Shown: positions 34,101 to 43,979, numbered from the stretch's first letter. The stretch is DNA of 64,000 nucleotides from Micropterix aruncella (GCA_944548615.1 OX155951.1:25220464-25284463); one strand, 5' to 3'. Program-made: numbers and translations. Notes: generated by a model not told the origin, from the letters alone.

Positions 34101-37100
34101 TCCGGGTGGGCCGATTGGACCTCTCGGGCCAACATCGCCTGGATATCCGTCTAATCCTTTCGGTCCTGATTGGCCAGGGAAACCCCTCGGACCTGGTGGT
34201 CCAGGTGGTCCTGCTACTCCTTTGCCACCTCCAGGTGGACCAGGTGGTCCTCTCAAACCAGTCTGACCTGTTGGACCATCTAGTCCTGGTTCTCCTTTTG
34301 TGCCCGGTCGACCAGATAATCCAGCTAAACCATCAATTCCTCGATCTCCTTTTTGACCCAGTGGACCGGACTGGCCAGGGTATCCATCGCGGCCCTGAAA
34401 TAATTGAAAATATTATATTTGTCACAACAACGATATTACCTAGAAAATAATATATATTTTACCCGTGGACCTGGAGCGCCTGGTAAACCCTTTTCTCCTT
34501 TCGATCCCAACAATCCAGAAACTCCAACCTCGCCTGTGTAGCCCCTGTCACCTTTTTCTCCAATTTGACCCATTTCCCCTTTATCGCCCTTTTCTCCTCT
34601 GTCACCTGGAATTCCTTTTATCGTCCCATTTCCAGTTGAAACATGCGATTGTGTTGATCCCCGTGGACCACGATCTCCCTTGTCTCCACGATCACCTTTG
34701 TTGCCAATATATCCGTAACCTTTTTCACCCTTACCACCTTTATTTCCTTTTAAGCCTGGTGGCCCCTAAAATAGTTATATTTTTATTAGACGATAAAATT
34801 TTAAAGATACGCCATAATGAAGACGATAAGTACCATTGGTCCTATGTTTCCTTTAAATCCGGGTGATCCTTGTGATCCCATTGGTCCGGGTGGTCCAGTA
34901 ATTCCCTGAGCTCCGTCAATTCCAGGTTCTCCCTTTTGCCCTTTTGGATGTAGCCCTGTATAAGCCGGTTCTCCTTTTTCACCTTTATCACCAAGAGGAC
35001 CTGGATATCCTCTAGGGCCTTGTAATCCCGCAGAACCGTCATATCCTGGTGGGCCCTATCAAATAATTATTAGATACATATAGACTCATACAAATCTTTT
35101 AAGACATAAAATAGCACACTGAAGGACGCTTACATCTGTACCATTGCAGCCATCACGTCCAGGGATTCCAGGTGCCCCGGGTGGTCCTTGTACTCCTGGA
35201 ACTCCGTTTATTCCTGGAAAGCCTGGAATACCCATCTTGCCACGATCTCCTTTTGGCCCTCGCGGCCCTTGAGGACCGGAGTCGCCCTTTCCGCCTTTGG
35301 TACCTGGTAAACCTTCAACACCGGGGAAACCCGTTTGTCCCCTTGGTCCTTGGAGACCAGGAGAACCTGGGAAACCCTACGATTTGATATTATTTGGTAA
35401 TTGAGGTACTTGTATTAGCAATATCAACAATTTGTAAATTAAAGACATACCCTTGATCCTTTTTCAGCAAAGCATTTCGGTATACAACATCCTGGTCCAG
35501 TGCAATTTCTCGCGGGTGCACCTCCCGCCAATTCAGAAGCCGTGTTGACTATGTCATAGCTGGATGCTATTCTAGTCGGTATATCCGGGCGTCCATATAA
35601 GCCTACCCTCGTTTGATTGTCGGCACTCGCCGAAGCTGACCATGATTCCCAATATTGCTGAAATTTTTAAAATAAAATAATTAGCACACTTGTGTAGTTC
35701 AAATACGTAAATATGTAAGCAGCAACGCCTTCGAATTTGCAAGTAAAATACATTACATGGAACATTGTTGAATAACAGAGTAAGGTCCAATTCAATTCAA
35801 TTCAATTATAAAAAAAGGATTACCCATTTTATATAATCGAAATGTGCGTTTTTAGTTTTCAAATTTAAAGCTGATTTACTTAAGAGGCCGTAACTTTTAA
35901 ACGAATTAAATCATTTCAAAATTCTTTAGCTTATTCGTTTTATTCATCGTATGGATGAGTTAATCAGATTTTCCATATAGAAACCGATCCGAGTTCTAGC
36001 GTTTTCAAAAATACTTTTTTTCATCATCATACGTTTTTCATCTTACTGGGTACTAGTGCCTTATAAATATATTCTTCAATATTTGGTAATATTTTATAGT
36101 ACAACGTAAATATACAAAGTTAATATTTTGAACATAACGGCATCGGAAATTTAAAACAATAGCAGGTAAAGAAAATTGCTGCAAGGGTTCAAGACAAGAA
36201 ACTACTTTTTCGTAGACAAAAAACTATTTATTACTTTTCCGGAACGTTCACAATTTTGGTTTATTTTTTTTGCTTACTTTTTTTGCTTTGTTTTTTTTTG
36301 TTCACAATTTTGGTTATATTTTTCTATAAAGTTTTTTTTGGATATTTAGGGTTTTGTTTTTTAAAGATTATTTTACCTGAAAACTTATAAAATAGGTTAT
36401 GAAATAAATTACATATTTTTTTGTTTTAGGCCGTTTTCACTTTTTTAATGTGTCAAACTTTCGGATGCATCAGTGTTTTTCCTCAATAACAAAATTATGC
36501 CTGCCAAACTGCATTACGTATCAAAGCGTTCGACGCGGTGCTATCTCTGAGAACATATATTTTGGCAATGCGCAATCGAGTATATCAGCTGAGCCATCGT
36601 ATTGCGGTTTTCGCAAAAAAAAGGAAGAAGACTTTCTATCTATTTCATATTATCACGTTAATTTTATATCGTGATTCAAAAATAGACGAAAAAGATGAAA
36701 TAGACGAAAAAGTTTAACTGAACAAACTTGTTCTTTATTACGAATTTTCAAGAAAACGTACAAAGTGTAAATGAGCATGTTGAGGTGCGAGAGTTGATCC
36801 ATGGAATGAGATATTATATGCTGTGGTTACTATGAATTATATCTAAATTCGAAAATCATCGTTCTTGCTCATAATTTTTCTTTTTCATCATTTTTTCGCT
36901 TATATTCAACTAATTTTTAGTTTTATGATTATTGGGTTATAATAAGAAGTCATGTTTTATGATTATTGGGTCGAAACAGGGCAGGACTAAAATTGCCAAC
37001 TATGGCTCTCTTCCTATAATGGTGGACAGTTTGCCAATACCACTGGTCACTACGGCTAAAAATCTGGGTATTCTATTTGATGGAAAATTACGGTTTGAGG

Positions 37101-40100
37101 AACATGTCAGCAAAAGCGTTGGGTGGGGTTTCTCACGTCTAAAGGCCTTATACAGAATTCGGGAGTACCTCAGCGTCAGAATCAGAATACTACTTGTAAA
37201 TGCCCTTATATTGTCTATAATGGACTATGGCGACTGTGTGTCCGGCCCCTGTCTATATAGGAAGACTGAGCGGAGACTTCAGAGACTGCAAAATGCCAGC
37301 GCAAGATTTTGCTTTAGGATTCCTCCACGTCATCATGTGTCACCATTCCTTGCGAAAGCTTCCATGTTGAATATGAGTAAAAGAAGGCAGCTCCATCTTG
37401 CGACCCTTGTACTCAAGGTAGTACGCAATAAACAGCCGCGATATCTTTACTCGATTATGACGTGGTCCCGTAACCGGCATGTCCATTCAACACGGGCACG
37501 TAAACAACTTGCTATAATACCCAAGCACAAAACTACACATTTCCAGTGCAGCTTTTCGTATTATTCTGCGGTTGTATGGAATCGGCTGGGAATGGCTTTG
37601 CGATCGAAATCAATTGCAGTATTTAAGGACCACTTTAAAAGTTTATTATTAAAGGAAGATATTTAGATGTCATAATTTGATTTTATTTTAAAATAACTAT
37701 TTGCTAATTGGATTATTACTATTGTCTTCCTTTATTTATTAATTTTTAACGTGATTATTTGATGTTAAATATACCTATTAATTTTGATTATTTTTGTTTT
37801 TTTTCTTATATGTAGATTTTTAAAGTTATGTAATTAAGTTATTTTCTTTTAATATCATTTAATGTTAAATATTTTGATTATGATTATTTGAATTTTTTAT
37901 TTTAAGATTTATTTGATTTGGTTATTTTATTTTAAAATCATATATGTACCAATAATTAATAGGTGTGTCCTGAAAACCAGGATAAGAGATATCCTGAGGA
38001 TACCCCTAATTTGCAGCGTTTGTAGCTTTATTTCATAGTCTTTGTCTATTTACAGTTTTAATTTTTAATCTGTGTGTTCTTGTTTTTTTGGATATGTTTT
38101 TTTATAACAACAGCTGCAAATAAATATTTTTCAATTTCAATTTCAATTAATTGACAGATTTTATTGGATAAAAAACTAATGGATTCATACATGACATGCA
38201 TAAATACATTCATACATACCTACCCACATACATACATACGTACATTATGGCATAAAATTTCACGATTTTGTTAGCATAATCGAATAATGTATTCTTAGAC
38301 TTGTGGGGTGATAACTAAAATAAAAGTTTGTTTCTACTCTTCATTTAAAAATTTCACAATGGCGGGTTTATTGTCATACGACAATCTTTTTCAACTAACC
38401 CTACTATGATGTGTTTATATGTATGTATGTGTGTAAGTGTGTGTCTTATTATTGCATTCGATCGACAGAATTAAAATGCAATTCCGTTAATTTTATCCCA
38501 ACGGAAAATGCTAACTCAGCTGGGAACCAAGCCCGGAACCATACAAAGTAAGATCAGGCGACCTAACCAATATGCCACCTTCTCAGTACATTTTTCATAT
38601 TTTATTTTGAATTAAAGATTTGAGACTTTCAGGGTTTCTCTGATTTATTAGATAGTAGATAGTGGTCCAAAAAGTGGATTTCGTAAAAAATGTTACTTTA
38701 GGGGTTACTGAAATACTTAATTCGGTTTCAAAAGGACGAATAAAAACACCTAAAACCACCCCAAACATATCAAATTTAACCAAATCGGTCTAGTAGTTTT
38801 GTCTGCTTGTGCTGTCATATGACCGCGCCGACAACGGACACCGGACACACATTATTTAAAACCACTTTTTTGGTTTCCTTGATCCTCAAAACGAGAAGTT
38901 CCACTAAAATCTAAAAATCGATTTTTCGCACGAGGACAACCTCCCGTGTTACTCCGCATAATGGTCATAAATAAACTTAATACAACAAGAACAATATTAT
39001 ATATCTAACCAAAATAAAAATTGCAAAACAGTAAAGATAACCAAATAAAAACCCAATATTTAAAAATTGAACAATAAAAAAACGTCGTGGTTCAATTTCG
39101 AGACCCGGTTGGATGATAGAAATGTGTCCACATCTGGTGCGGTCGACAACAGGGCATTCAAATACCGATGGGTCTTTGATACTTATACCATTCGTTTTTA
39201 ACAGCACATACCTTTACTGTTTTTCTTCCTTAAAAGCTCTATTTATATATAACTTGGTATCTTTTTAACCGACTTCAAAAAAAGGATGAGGTTATCAATT
39301 CGTTTGTATATTTTAAAAAATGTTTGCTACCTCAGAACTCCGTTATTTTTGAATCGTTTTGTCTTTCTATTATATAATGGTGCGATCCTGCGCAAACTGA
39401 CTTAAAACGGGCACGATGAAGCCAATTTGGGCGAGTATGAGCATCAGGGCCGTATTTAGGATCTGTAGAACACTAGGCCTTACCCAGGGGATTATTTAAA
39501 AAATCATGCAACAAATTTTTAGAATTTGTTTCCAACTAAAATAAAAAAAGGAACATTAGTTTTTTTTCAATTTGTAGAAAATATTACTATGCAGTATTTA
39601 CTTAGAAGTGAATAATTTGATGGATACTTATGTAATAAAAACCAAGAGAATCGAAAAGCAACACAGAGGTATCTAATGCGATTAATTATTATTGTTATAA
39701 ATATCCATATTATTAAAAACATACAGAATTAAGGTTCATGCTTATGTTCCCAAATATGTAAAATTCGTGAACTAAAATCGGATATTAGTTCATGTGAACG
39801 AGACAGGGCAATACATTAGAACGGGACGTCAAATAAACGGTTGTAACTTTTCCGCATTAAAACTACCCACCGAAGGCAAATGTGAAATGTGCTAAAATTT
39901 ATTCGGATGTACCTATGTATGACAGATAGTTTTGGTGCGGGAAAATGACGATCGATCATTTCATATTCCGCTCTAACTTATTGCTTTATCTCGTTAGGTT
40001 GAACTAACTTCAAATTTAAGGTCACGAAGAAATGCAATGGGGCCCAATGTTTGATTATTCTTCATAATTATTAACGTTTTACTTATACAGGATTATTAAG

Positions 40101-43100
40101 CATTTAGATTTTATTGTGTCTGACTTTGGTTATTTTTGGAATAATTTTTACTGATTATTCGTTGCATTAGTTTTAAGCTATTGATTACTTTGACTTGAAG
40201 AAATGATTATTTGTTATATTTATATTTTGTTTATTGTGTTTTACACAATCATGATTATAACATATCCATCTGTATTTCCAATTTTGGATAAATAAAAGAC
40301 TATTAATTATTGACTATGCAAAGTTGTTTAATAGTACGTTTAATAATCTTTATTTCTACAACGCGAATTAAGGTTAGTTGCAAAATATTGCCATGTGGCA
40401 ATAAGATCGTCTTTTATAATTTTAATATTCAAGTGCAAATAAAGAGGTTATTTTTTATTTATTTATTATTTATTTATTTAAAATGGCGTTTTTTTATGTA
40501 GCATCGATCCTCTCAACAAATGCGTTGATGGAATGTGGCCCTGTGGCCCGGTCTACCGAAGGGGCATCAGCGAAAAGACCGTGTCTGATTCGCTTCCGAG
40601 CGTCCAGATTGCAAGCGGTCAACGCGAAACGGGTTTTTCGATATTATAGGTCCGATCAATCCATCCGTTCTTCCCGATACTAAACCTGTGAGTCCCACGA
40701 GCGCAATCGGAGGCGAGCTTACCACGACAACATCCCAACAAGGCAACGCAATTACTAATAAGAGGAACTTATAACCAGTCCCCAAATGGAAAACTTAGCT
40801 AGCCGTTAATCCGTTAATCAGGAGCTAATGTTGCAGTTAGGCCACTAAGACCCATGTGTTTAGTGTCGGATAAACTCACGGGTCAACACCCATCCAGCAG
40901 TCTTTATGCATCGGGCGCTCCTAGACGATTTGCAAACCGTGCGGGTTCAGCCAATCGATTGTGCATTCTGACCGACAGCCGAGGAAGTCTGTAAACAGTA
41001 CTGTCTCCTTTAGAGCAGGGGTAGTTGTTTACCTTACGGCAACTGAAACGACTAATCGGCTACCCGTGCTATTATTATTAAAAGAAAATTGAAATTTTGG
41101 GCCTACTTTTCCAATAGATGTTAATCATATACCTACCAATGGAAAGGCATATATTTATGTAGAACAGTTATTACTATAACTACTGTTCTCAATTATCATG
41201 GATTTTCTATTACGCTCTCAGTACAAGAGCAAAAGAGATTTTGGGCCCACTTTTCCAATAGATGTTAATCATATACCTACCAATGGAAAGGCATATATTT
41301 ATGTAGAACAGTTATTACTATAACTACTGTTCTCAATTATCATGGATTTTCTATTACGCTCTCAGTACAAGAGCAAAAGAGATTTTGGGCCCACTTTTCC
41401 AATAGATGTTAATCATATACCTACCAATGGAAAGGCATATATTTATGTAGAACAGTTATTACTATAACTACTGTTCTCAATTATCATGGATTTTCTATTA
41501 CGCTCTCAGTACAAGAGCAAAAGAGATTTTGGGCCCACTTTTCCAATCGCTGTAAATCATATAGGTACCAATTGAAAGATCTCTATGTAGAACATTTTTT
41601 TCTATAACGACTGATTTCAATTATGAGCCATTTTTGAGTTCTATCCTATTCAATATGGCTAATTACCTATATCCCCTAGGGCACCTAACACAGCCAGGCA
41701 TTGTATTTTAATAACTATTTAAACGAAAACAAAACGATGCACTACAAAAGCTCTGTGAGTACACACTGTACAATATATTCATAAGTATGCTCGAGTTTAT
41801 CAGCAGTAGGTAGGTATATGTGGAGGGGAAATACTGGGATATGTTGCTTGAACTTTGTAATGTATCTCATGATTTCATTCCCGCATGGTTTCCTGATGTA
41901 TTTAATATGCCAAGGTCAGCTGTTCAACGTGGTGTGCCCAGTGATCGTACATCATAATGTACTATCTTTTATTAATCTTCACTGCAGATAATAGTTTTTA
42001 AATAAATATTTGTCATGGGGCAGAATTAGAAACATTTAAGAAGATTCCGAACTTCAAAATTCCGAAACGGCGCATAATTGAGGTAAGTTATAGTAATCAT
42101 TCTAGATAAATATATCTTTCCAATGGCAAATACGTTATTGTTATTGGAGAGGTGGGCCCAGCGCCCATACATTTTTGCCCATTGTCCTTTTTACACGACT
42201 TTTCAATAAAAATGTGTAAAGAGTGATGTGGTCAGGGTTCACCTATGTATGTTTTCCGTTTCTCTTTATTCCACCATAACTTCGAAACTCTTGAACCGAT
42301 ATAGAAGTGTGTGGTATTGTTAGAATCGTTATGTCTTCCCGAGTGTTGGTTCCTTAAGGTACCTTAAATGCCCAAATAAAAAGTATGTAAGTAGTTGTAT
42401 AAATGTTCAAATCACCAAATGTCAATAAATTAAAATACATATTTATATTTTTAAAGTCGTCTAAATGAATATACATATATCATGTTTCGTGTTAAATAAA
42501 TGGTCTGTATTGGGTACATTCCGAAAATATAAATGTATCGGTATTGCTACCAGTTCTACATTTTTGATTTTTTAACTTCACCCAACTGCCCGACTATATG
42601 CTGATTCCGAAACTACAATCTTTTATCGGACTCAATAAATAAGAGACATATAGGCATTTAAAGAAGTGTCCTAACACATACATTTTGGTAGGTTAAGTTA
42701 GTTTTTTTAAATAATTCATAAACCCTTAAATTTTTTTATTATCTATATTTAATCTAATATATATTTTTTTTTTTTTAAAACAAAAAAAAATCGACACGAT
42801 TTTTATCAGATTTAGCATTACAATGATCGAATTTAGTGCTTGTTTTTTTTTAATAGGCGAGGTAGCAATACCTTATAATATCTAATGTGTCTATACCTAT
42901 TGATAAATAAAAAACCACAAATAATTTAAAAAAAACCGTAATAAAAATAATTGGTATTATTGCAGTATAGGTACCTCTTCTATATTGTTGATTTTTTAAC
43001 GTCACCAGACTATATTCACCACGCTGATTCCGAATCTGTAACCGAATAATATTTATTCGGTCTCAATAAATAAGCGAGATATAGGCATTCCAAAAAGCGC

Positions 43101-43747
43101 CAAACCCATACATTTCGGTAGTTTTTTTTTAAAATAATACATAAACACCTATTTGGCGGTAGGTTAGGTTAGGTTAGGTTAGGTTTTTTTTAAACAACCT
43201 TAAAAACTGAGGTAAAAAAAAAATTATTTTTTTTTTTTGTATGTAAATTTGGTTTTGAAAATTTACGCGTCCGAAGCTTTTTTCTTTCACATTTAGCATT
43301 ACAATGATCTAACCTAGTAGTATTCCTTTGTTTTTTCCATTTCTGAGAAAGGTACCTATACTGCAATAATTCCAAATAATTATGAATATAATAGTTCATT
43401 TTCTGTAACGGCAGGCGTGTTTTTTATTCTTTTTAATATATTTTCTTGTTGTTTTTATTACATTTTTAAAGTCGTCTAAATGAATATGTTATGTTTCCGG
43501 ATGTGTTTCCGCATTAAAGTAATATTTTTTAAAAATAAAATGACATACCGCTTGGGTGCCTGTCGCTAGCAATGCTGCACCGGCCAGGAGCCTGCGGAAG
43601 ATCAAAGCAAAAGTTAGCGCTGCATTCGGGAAACAGCATAAGAGACAGGGACGGCACGGCGCGACGGCGACAGCAGTCGCTTGACGCGCTATTCGCGTCG
43701 CGCCGTCGCGCCGCGCGCCGCACGTACCACAGTCGCTGGACCGCCAT
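27900..43747 (-). CDS. Col4a1: Collagen alpha-1(IV), complete spliced gene (11 coding exons)
   Basis: Secreted basement-membrane collagen chain; with an alpha-2 chain it forms heterotrimers that network through the N-terminal 7S and C-terminal NC1 domains. Exons on the minus strand: 43747-43728, 43591-43549, 35657-35451, 35376-35134, 35055-34834, 34765-34463, 34394-33927, 33848-33465, 33337-31375, 30728-29485, 28157-27900. All introns have GT..AG ends and phases agree, giving about 1,784 residues against about 1,780 in Drosophila Cg25C. Residues 1-21 are a signal peptide and about 22-90 a non-collagenous 7S segment. Interrupted Gly-X-Y repeats run to about 1555, then NC1 (about 1557-1784) with two six-cysteine halves. 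Head-to-head partner: viking-like exon at 47801. No frameshift or stop was found in any exon. Exon joins are inferred, not confirmed by cDNA. Confidence 0.93.
28400..28655 (+). mobile_element. tRNA-derived SINE in the last collagen intron
   Basis: The head (28401-28475) looks like a degenerate tRNA with an A box TGGCATAGTGG (28407-28417) and a B box GGTTCAATTCC (28451-28461), then CACCA. The body contains CGTTGGGATACAATTAACGG. The 3-prime end has GTTGTAAGAAATTGTCGTAT and GACAATAAACCCGCCC. A second copy lies at 38341-38585 (-) and a 3-prime fragment at 58722-58795 (-). It is antisense to the host gene. The anticodon region does not fold as a functional tRNA, so I do not call a tRNA gene. Confidence 0.75.
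28690..29430 (+). pseudogene. LINE fragment in the last collagen intron
   Basis: The frame to 28992 reads [40 protein letters not shown] and [19 protein letters not shown]. It is collinear with the LINE at 25876 (YSDVAYLDIKEDL..RVERLQ..CIRFIY). Downstream frames shift repeatedly. The 3-prime tail has ATGGTTGGCTGTAAGAGATT and GGCAATAAGTTCGCC, ending with ATCT units near 29421-29434. It is antisense to the collagen gene. Confidence 0.7.
29485..30728 (-). CDS. Col4a1: Col4a1 exon 10: end of the triple helix and first NC1 half
   Basis: Encodes about 415 residues. The Gly-X-Y run has one short interruption ([15 protein letters not shown]) and ends [11 protein letters not shown]. The NC1 then starts at [20 protein letters not shown] and continues through [20 protein letters not shown] and [20 protein letters not shown] to GYSFVM at the donor. 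It carries seven of twelve NC1 cysteines and the IPMMP Met pair in the region of vertebrate Met93. Very close in sequence to Drosophila and vertebrate alpha-1 chains. Confidence 0.96.
30729..31374 (-). other. Col4a1 intron 9
   Basis: 646 bp AT-rich intron with a GTAATT donor and TTTTCAG acceptor, phase 1. No repeat or gene was seen inside. Confidence 0.7.
31375..33337 (-). CDS. Col4a1: Col4a1 exon 9: main Gly-X-Y exon
   Basis: An uninterrupted 1,963 bp exon encoding about 654 residues of triple helix. It has interruptions such as ATANMVKG, a Cys-bearing [10 protein letters not shown] with an N-glycosylation sequon (NLT), and [10 protein letters not shown]. It is rich in KGEKG and KGDRG triplets. 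Such a long fused exon implies loss of ancestral introns here. Antisense frames are Pro/Leu-rich shadows. Confidence 0.96.
33465..33848 (-). CDS. Col4a1: Col4a1 exon 8
   Basis: 128 codons, phase 0 at both ends. Contains a two-cysteine interruption ([13 protein letters not shown]), which matches the position of GGKCSSCRAG in the Drosophila chain. Confidence 0.95.
33927..34394 (-). CDS. Col4a1: Col4a1 exon 7
   Basis: 156 codons, phase 0. Includes the [20 protein letters not shown] segment, also present as [11 protein letters not shown] in the Drosophila chain, and ends in GLSIQ at a GTAGGT donor. Confidence 0.95.
34463..34765 (-). CDS. Col4a1: Col4a1 exon 6
   Basis: 101 codons, phase 0. Gly-X-Y with one long interruption, [20 protein letters not shown], which carries an NGT sequon. 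The [11 protein letters not shown] run includes RGD. Confidence 0.94.
34834..35055 (-). CDS. Col4a1: Col4a1 exon 5
   Basis: 74 codons, phase 0, beginning [16 protein letters not shown] and ending GNIGPM at a GTACTT donor. Includes the short break [14 protein letters not shown]. Confidence 0.93.
35134..35376 (-). CDS. Col4a1: Col4a1 exon 4
   Basis: 81 codons, phase 0; first Gly-X-Y exon after the 7S segment. It ends [12 protein letters not shown], matching KDGCDGQDG in Drosophila, where the single Cys is conserved. Confidence 0.94.
35451..35657 (-). CDS. Col4a1: Col4a1 exon 3: 7S non-collagenous region
   Basis: 69 codons following the signal peptide: [20 protein letters not shown], then [20 protein letters not shown]. 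The CxxxxGCxxPKCxAEKGxRG block is the 7S signature of insect alpha-1(IV) chains (NCTAGYAGCVPKCIAEKGNR in Drosophila). It has phase 0 ends and is preceded by TTTTTAAAATTTCAG-type sequence as acceptor (TTTCAG 35663-35658). Confidence 0.93.
35870..36010 (+). repeat. Dispersed repeat shared with 11605-11755
   Basis: Same ordered phrases as the intergenic copy: GGCCGTAACTTTTAAACGAA, TTTTATTCATCGTATGGATG and TTCTAGCGTTTT. It lies just upstream of the 7S exon in the direction of transcription. Confidence 0.5.
36920..38155 (+). pseudogene. LINE 3-prime half in collagen intron 2
   Basis: An intact frame, 36932-37666, reads [56 protein letters not shown] and [20 protein letters not shown]. These are the thumb and C-terminal regions following the RT catalytic core in CR1-like LINEs (NLGI.fD..L....HV). 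The 3-prime untranslated region ends in TTTCAA units at 38130-38152. It is antisense to the collagen transcript. The RT core is absent. Confidence 0.8.
38341..38585 (-). mobile_element. tRNA-derived SINE, second copy
   Basis: The minus strand matches 28400-28655: a tRNA-like head (38590-38510) with degenerate A and B boxes, CCGTTGGGATAAAATTAACG, and the tail ATTGTCGTATGACAATAAAC. It lies in sense orientation with the collagen gene. The head has diverged more than the tail. Confidence 0.7.
39265..39370 (+). repeat. Lepidopteran-type ACCGACTTCAAAAAA repeat
   Basis: Starts TTTAACCGACTTCAAAAAAA then GGATGAGGTTATCAATTCG, ATGTTTGCTACCTCAGAACT and TTTTTGAATCG. From general knowledge, this ordered set is one of the commonest interspersed sequences in moth and butterfly genomes. 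It is the main clue to the order. Confidence 0.6.
39750..40065. mobile_element. TIR MITE (PIF/Harbinger-like), copy in intron 2
   Basis: Inverted ends share GTGAACTAAAAT..GA.ATTAGTTCA, GAACGAGACAGGGCAATA and the complement TATTGCTTTATCTCGTTAGG..GAACTAACTTC. The right end reads GCAATGGGGCCCAATG. Inside lies TTTTAATG..AAAACTACCCACC-like sequence. A second copy is at 60510-60822. No coding sequence. Confidence 0.6.
40365..40480 (+). repeat. LINE 3-prime tail fragment
   Basis: TTAAGGTTAGTTGCAAAATA then TTGCCATGTGGCAATAAGAT and GTGCAAATAAAGAGG, finishing in TTTA units. It matches the 3-prime ends of the LINEs at 25876 and 28690, with the same small ATTGCC..GGCAAT stem. Confidence 0.6.
40780..41065 (-). 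repeat. Repeat family B, 3-prime part
   Basis: The minus strand matches the second half of the copy at 1118-1775. It includes CAATCGATTGGCTGAACC, CAGACTTCCTCGGCTGTCGG and the CATTAGCTCC end near 40820. Confidence 0.55.
41095..41640. repeat. 144 bp satellite-like tandem array, 3.7 units
   Basis: Units start with TTTTGGGCC at 41095, 41239, 41383 and 41527. The first three are 144 bp each and almost identical; the fourth is truncated and diverged. Each unit contains a near-palindrome, GAACAGTTATTACTATAACT then ACTGTTC. No open frame is shared by all units. The near identity suggests recent amplification or ongoing homogenisation. Confidence 0.92.
42185..42500 (+). repeat. Repeat family C copy in intron 2
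   Basis: Carries GGTCAGGGTTCACCTATGTA, ATAGAAGTGTGTGGTATTGT, CCCGAGTGTTGG and CCAAATGTCAATAAATTAAA in family order. AT-rich, non-coding. Confidence 0.6.
42535..43195. repeat. Two AT-rich direct repeats about 420 bp apart
   Basis: 42535-42760 and 42955-43195 share TTTTTGATTTTTTAAC, GCTGATTCCGAA, CTCAATAAATAAG.GA, ATATAGGCATT and ATACATTT.GGTAG in order. The phrase AGTCGTCTAAATGAATAT also appears at both 42458 and 43470, so the duplicated block may be larger. Non-coding. Confidence 0.6.
43160..43185 (+). repeat. Short interstitial (TAGGT)n array
   Basis: Five consecutive TTAGG/TAGGT units, the canonical insect telomere repeat. At this length it is more likely an internal simple repeat than a telomere remnant. 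Confidence 0.85.
43549..43591 (-). CDS. Col4a1: Col4a1 exon 2: signal-peptide core
   Basis: 43 nt exon preceded by a pyrimidine-rich acceptor (TTTGATCTTCCGCAG) and ending GCG before GTATGT. With exon 1 it codes [14 protein letters not shown], a hydrophobic core ending in a small-residue cleavage site just before Gln-Tyr-Trp of the mature chain. Alternative: a read-through frame upstream, but it lacks a plausible signal peptide. Confidence 0.8.
43728..43747 (-). CDS. Col4a1: Col4a1 exon 1: 20 nt coding start
   Basis: ATG GCG GTC CAG CGA CTG TG, then donor GTACGT at 43727. Joined to exon 2 across a 136 bp GC-rich intron it gives MAVQRLW followed by LLAGAALL, a normal signal peptide of 21 residues. 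The ATG context is GGGCCATGG, close to a strong Kozak site. Drosophila Col4a1 also begins with a short basic/aromatic stretch before its hydrophobic core. Confidence 0.72.
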
Positions 43748-43979
43748 GGCCCGCTCCCACTCCTTCTAACACCGCACTCTCGCACCGAAAGAAGCACAGC
43801 TGACTGCGAAAACACGCACAGATGTCGACCCGATGACGGCCTGCGCGCCACTGCCGCATCCCGACCCGGAGAGCGTCTGCGCCCGCGCCGATAGTGATGC
43901 CTTTCCACGCTATGCAGGCGGTGTACGCACTGGAATGCATTCCGATATGCAGCACCGCGAATACACTGCTATTTCTTGC

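Larger units (their letters stand above)
35658..43548 (-). other. Col4a1 intron 2, 7.9 kb, repeat-filled
   Basis: Lies between the signal-peptide exon and the 7S exon. Donor GTATGT at 43548, acceptor TTTCAG at 35663-35658. It holds a LINE, a SINE, a MITE, a family B fragment, a 144 bp satellite, a family C copy and duplicated AT-rich blocks, listed separately. Stretches 38590-39260 and 40485-40775 contain no feature I recognise. Confidence 0.85.

Noticed and set aside
31579..34866. Plus-strand proline- or leucine-rich open frames across the collagen exons
   Set aside because: Antisense shadows of Gly-X-Y codons; the minus strand encodes the collagen with matching splice sites.
41095..41640. 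CRISPR-like array
   Set aside because: Units are contiguous 144 bp tandem copies without unique spacers, in a eukaryotic intron.
43160..43185. Telomere or chromosome end
   Set aside because: Only about five TTAGG units inside a gene intron, flanked by ordinary intronic sequence.
43489..43908. Single 139-codon minus-strand protein starting at 43908
   Set aside because: A basic, low-complexity frame without a usable signal peptide. The split 20 nt + 43 nt exon model gives a proper signal peptide and correct phase into the 7S exon.
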